From Dirofilaria immitis (taxonomy: Eukaryota > Nematoda > Chromadorea > Rhabditida > Onchocercidae): a DNA stretch of 64,000 nt. The DNA is taken from NCBI GenBank assembly GCA_024305405.1, contig JAKNDB010000087.1, positions 7,566,501 to 7,630,500 of the forward strand, given 5' to 3'. Each line of letters begins with the position of its first letter. Positions within the stretch are counted from its first letter, which is position 1. Below the pieces are notes generated by a model, which saw nothing but the letters and a program-made list of their open reading frames with translations, had not been told where the DNA came from and did not search any database. Both the position numbers and the translations under genes were made by a program. Positions 63,390 through 64,000 of the stretch are shown here, in pieces.

Positions 63390-64000
63390 TTAGCATATAC
63401 TTAATAAATGATCCAATCCGATTGGTGACCACTGCTGTGTTTCGATGTTGAAACCGAATATCACATTCCGATCAATGTAGATTGATACATTACCAAACCA
63501 GTAAACGGGTTTCCCTTCTCGGAATTTATTTAGCTGTGGCACGAACAAAATACCCGCTTCACGTGCTCGTAATTCCACTAGATCCTGGGAATGACGTAAT
63601 TTAAAGTTTGCAAAAGAGGCCAAGTAAAACTAAGTGCGGAAATCCCTTCAGAAAGTATCACTTCTTCCATACGTATTTATGTACTGGAACAAAATTTTTT
63701 GAGCAAGTTAAAAACGTTTAAAGGAGGAAAGTCATTTGGACAGATAGTGATACCTAAAACTATCCTCAAGTATTGCCGTTGCAAACAAGAGAATAAGAGG
63801 TATAAATTTCTATATGTGTACGTAGATACATCATGTGTATGCGTGGAAAACAGAGTGAAATCCGAACCTTGAAAGAAAGGTGAGGAGGTGGAGGTTGTAT
63901 TCTCGGTGGTGCAGGATTATACACTCCGGGGATGGTTCCGGAGGTGGTAGAGGTGGCTGTATTTCCTTTGTGAGATGAACACCTTGTTGAGCATGTTTCA
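63390..64000 (-). CDS. TFIP11: TFIP11/STIP splicing factor, C-terminal exons (partial)
   Basis: The last exon, 63584-63390, codes the conserved C-terminus: LVELRAREAGILFVPQLNKF, GKPVYWFGNVSIYID and a final WSPIGLDHLLSIC. It begins in phase 0 after TTCCCAG. The exon before it, 64000-63868, runs off the window and ends LSFK at a GT donor, also phase 0. It is Pro-rich (GVYNPAPPRIQPPPPHLSFK). Its upstream part reads better in another frame (QQGVHLTKEIQPPLPPP), so one base may be missing near 63915-63930. TFIP11 is a G-patch protein that recruits the DHX15 helicase to take the spliceosome apart; the G-patch lies outside this window. Confidence 0.88.

Noticed and set aside
1..64000. CRISPR array, phage or other prokaryotic defence system
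   Set aside because: No spaced direct repeats of that kind; genes are intron-bearing eukaryotic genes. The 32-bp array at 12358 is purely tandem without spacers.

Overview
This window looks like nuclear DNA from a nematode, most probably a filarial worm (Onchocercidae). It is strongly AT-rich and non-operonic at first sight. Its genes are split into short exons with GT..AG introns, and several start codons sit just behind a TTTCAG-type acceptor suited to spliced-leader trans-splicing. It carries a nematode-type ODR-2/HOT-like Ly6 gene and a nanos gene. It also contains two decayed bacterial fragments that read as Wolbachia: a piece of 16S rRNA and a piece of a Bcr/CflA drug transporter. Nuclear Wolbachia transfers in intergenic DNA are typical of filarial genomes, including species that have lost the symbiont.

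Layout. 1-26 kb is gene-poor: the 16S fragment (2.6 kb), microsatellites, one minus-strand gene of unknown function rich in Q/S/P (5.6-7.1 kb), a 13-copy 32-bp minisatellite beside GT and polypurine tracts (12.4-13.2 kb), and a few orphan exon-like pieces. 26-30.6 kb holds pgam-5 (+), an unidentified membrane-protein gene (+) and a Ly6/ODR-2-like gene (-). 33.1 kb holds the transporter fragment. 37.5-38.6 kb holds a secreted phospholipase A2 (-). 40.2-47.5 kb is a minus-strand run: a two-Tudor-domain protein, TRAP-gamma (SSR3) and an achaete-scute-like bHLH factor. 51.6-64 kb is dense with housekeeping genes: SNU13 (-), TECR (+), eIF2B-gamma (+), nanos (+), an unannotatably short three-exon gene (+), and the C-terminal end of TFIP11/STIP (-) running off the right edge.

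Functions are varied rather than one pathway: mitochondrial phosphatase, ER translocon, very-long-chain fatty acid elongation, splicing (SNU13 and TFIP11), translation initiation, germline RNA control (nanos, perhaps the Tudor protein) and transcription. SNU13 and TECR are divergent and share about 1 kb of upstream DNA.

A cross-cutting result is that many otherwise well-conserved genes (pgam-5, SSR3, the Tudor gene, SNU13, TECR, nanos, probably TFIP11) carry a single-base deletion, mostly in a short homopolymer, that breaks the frame inside a conserved motif. eIF2B-gamma is intact through ten exons. The simplest reading is residual indel error in the assembly, not gene death. All splice structures given here were built by eye from conserved motifs, splice sites and phase; no alignment or search was run.
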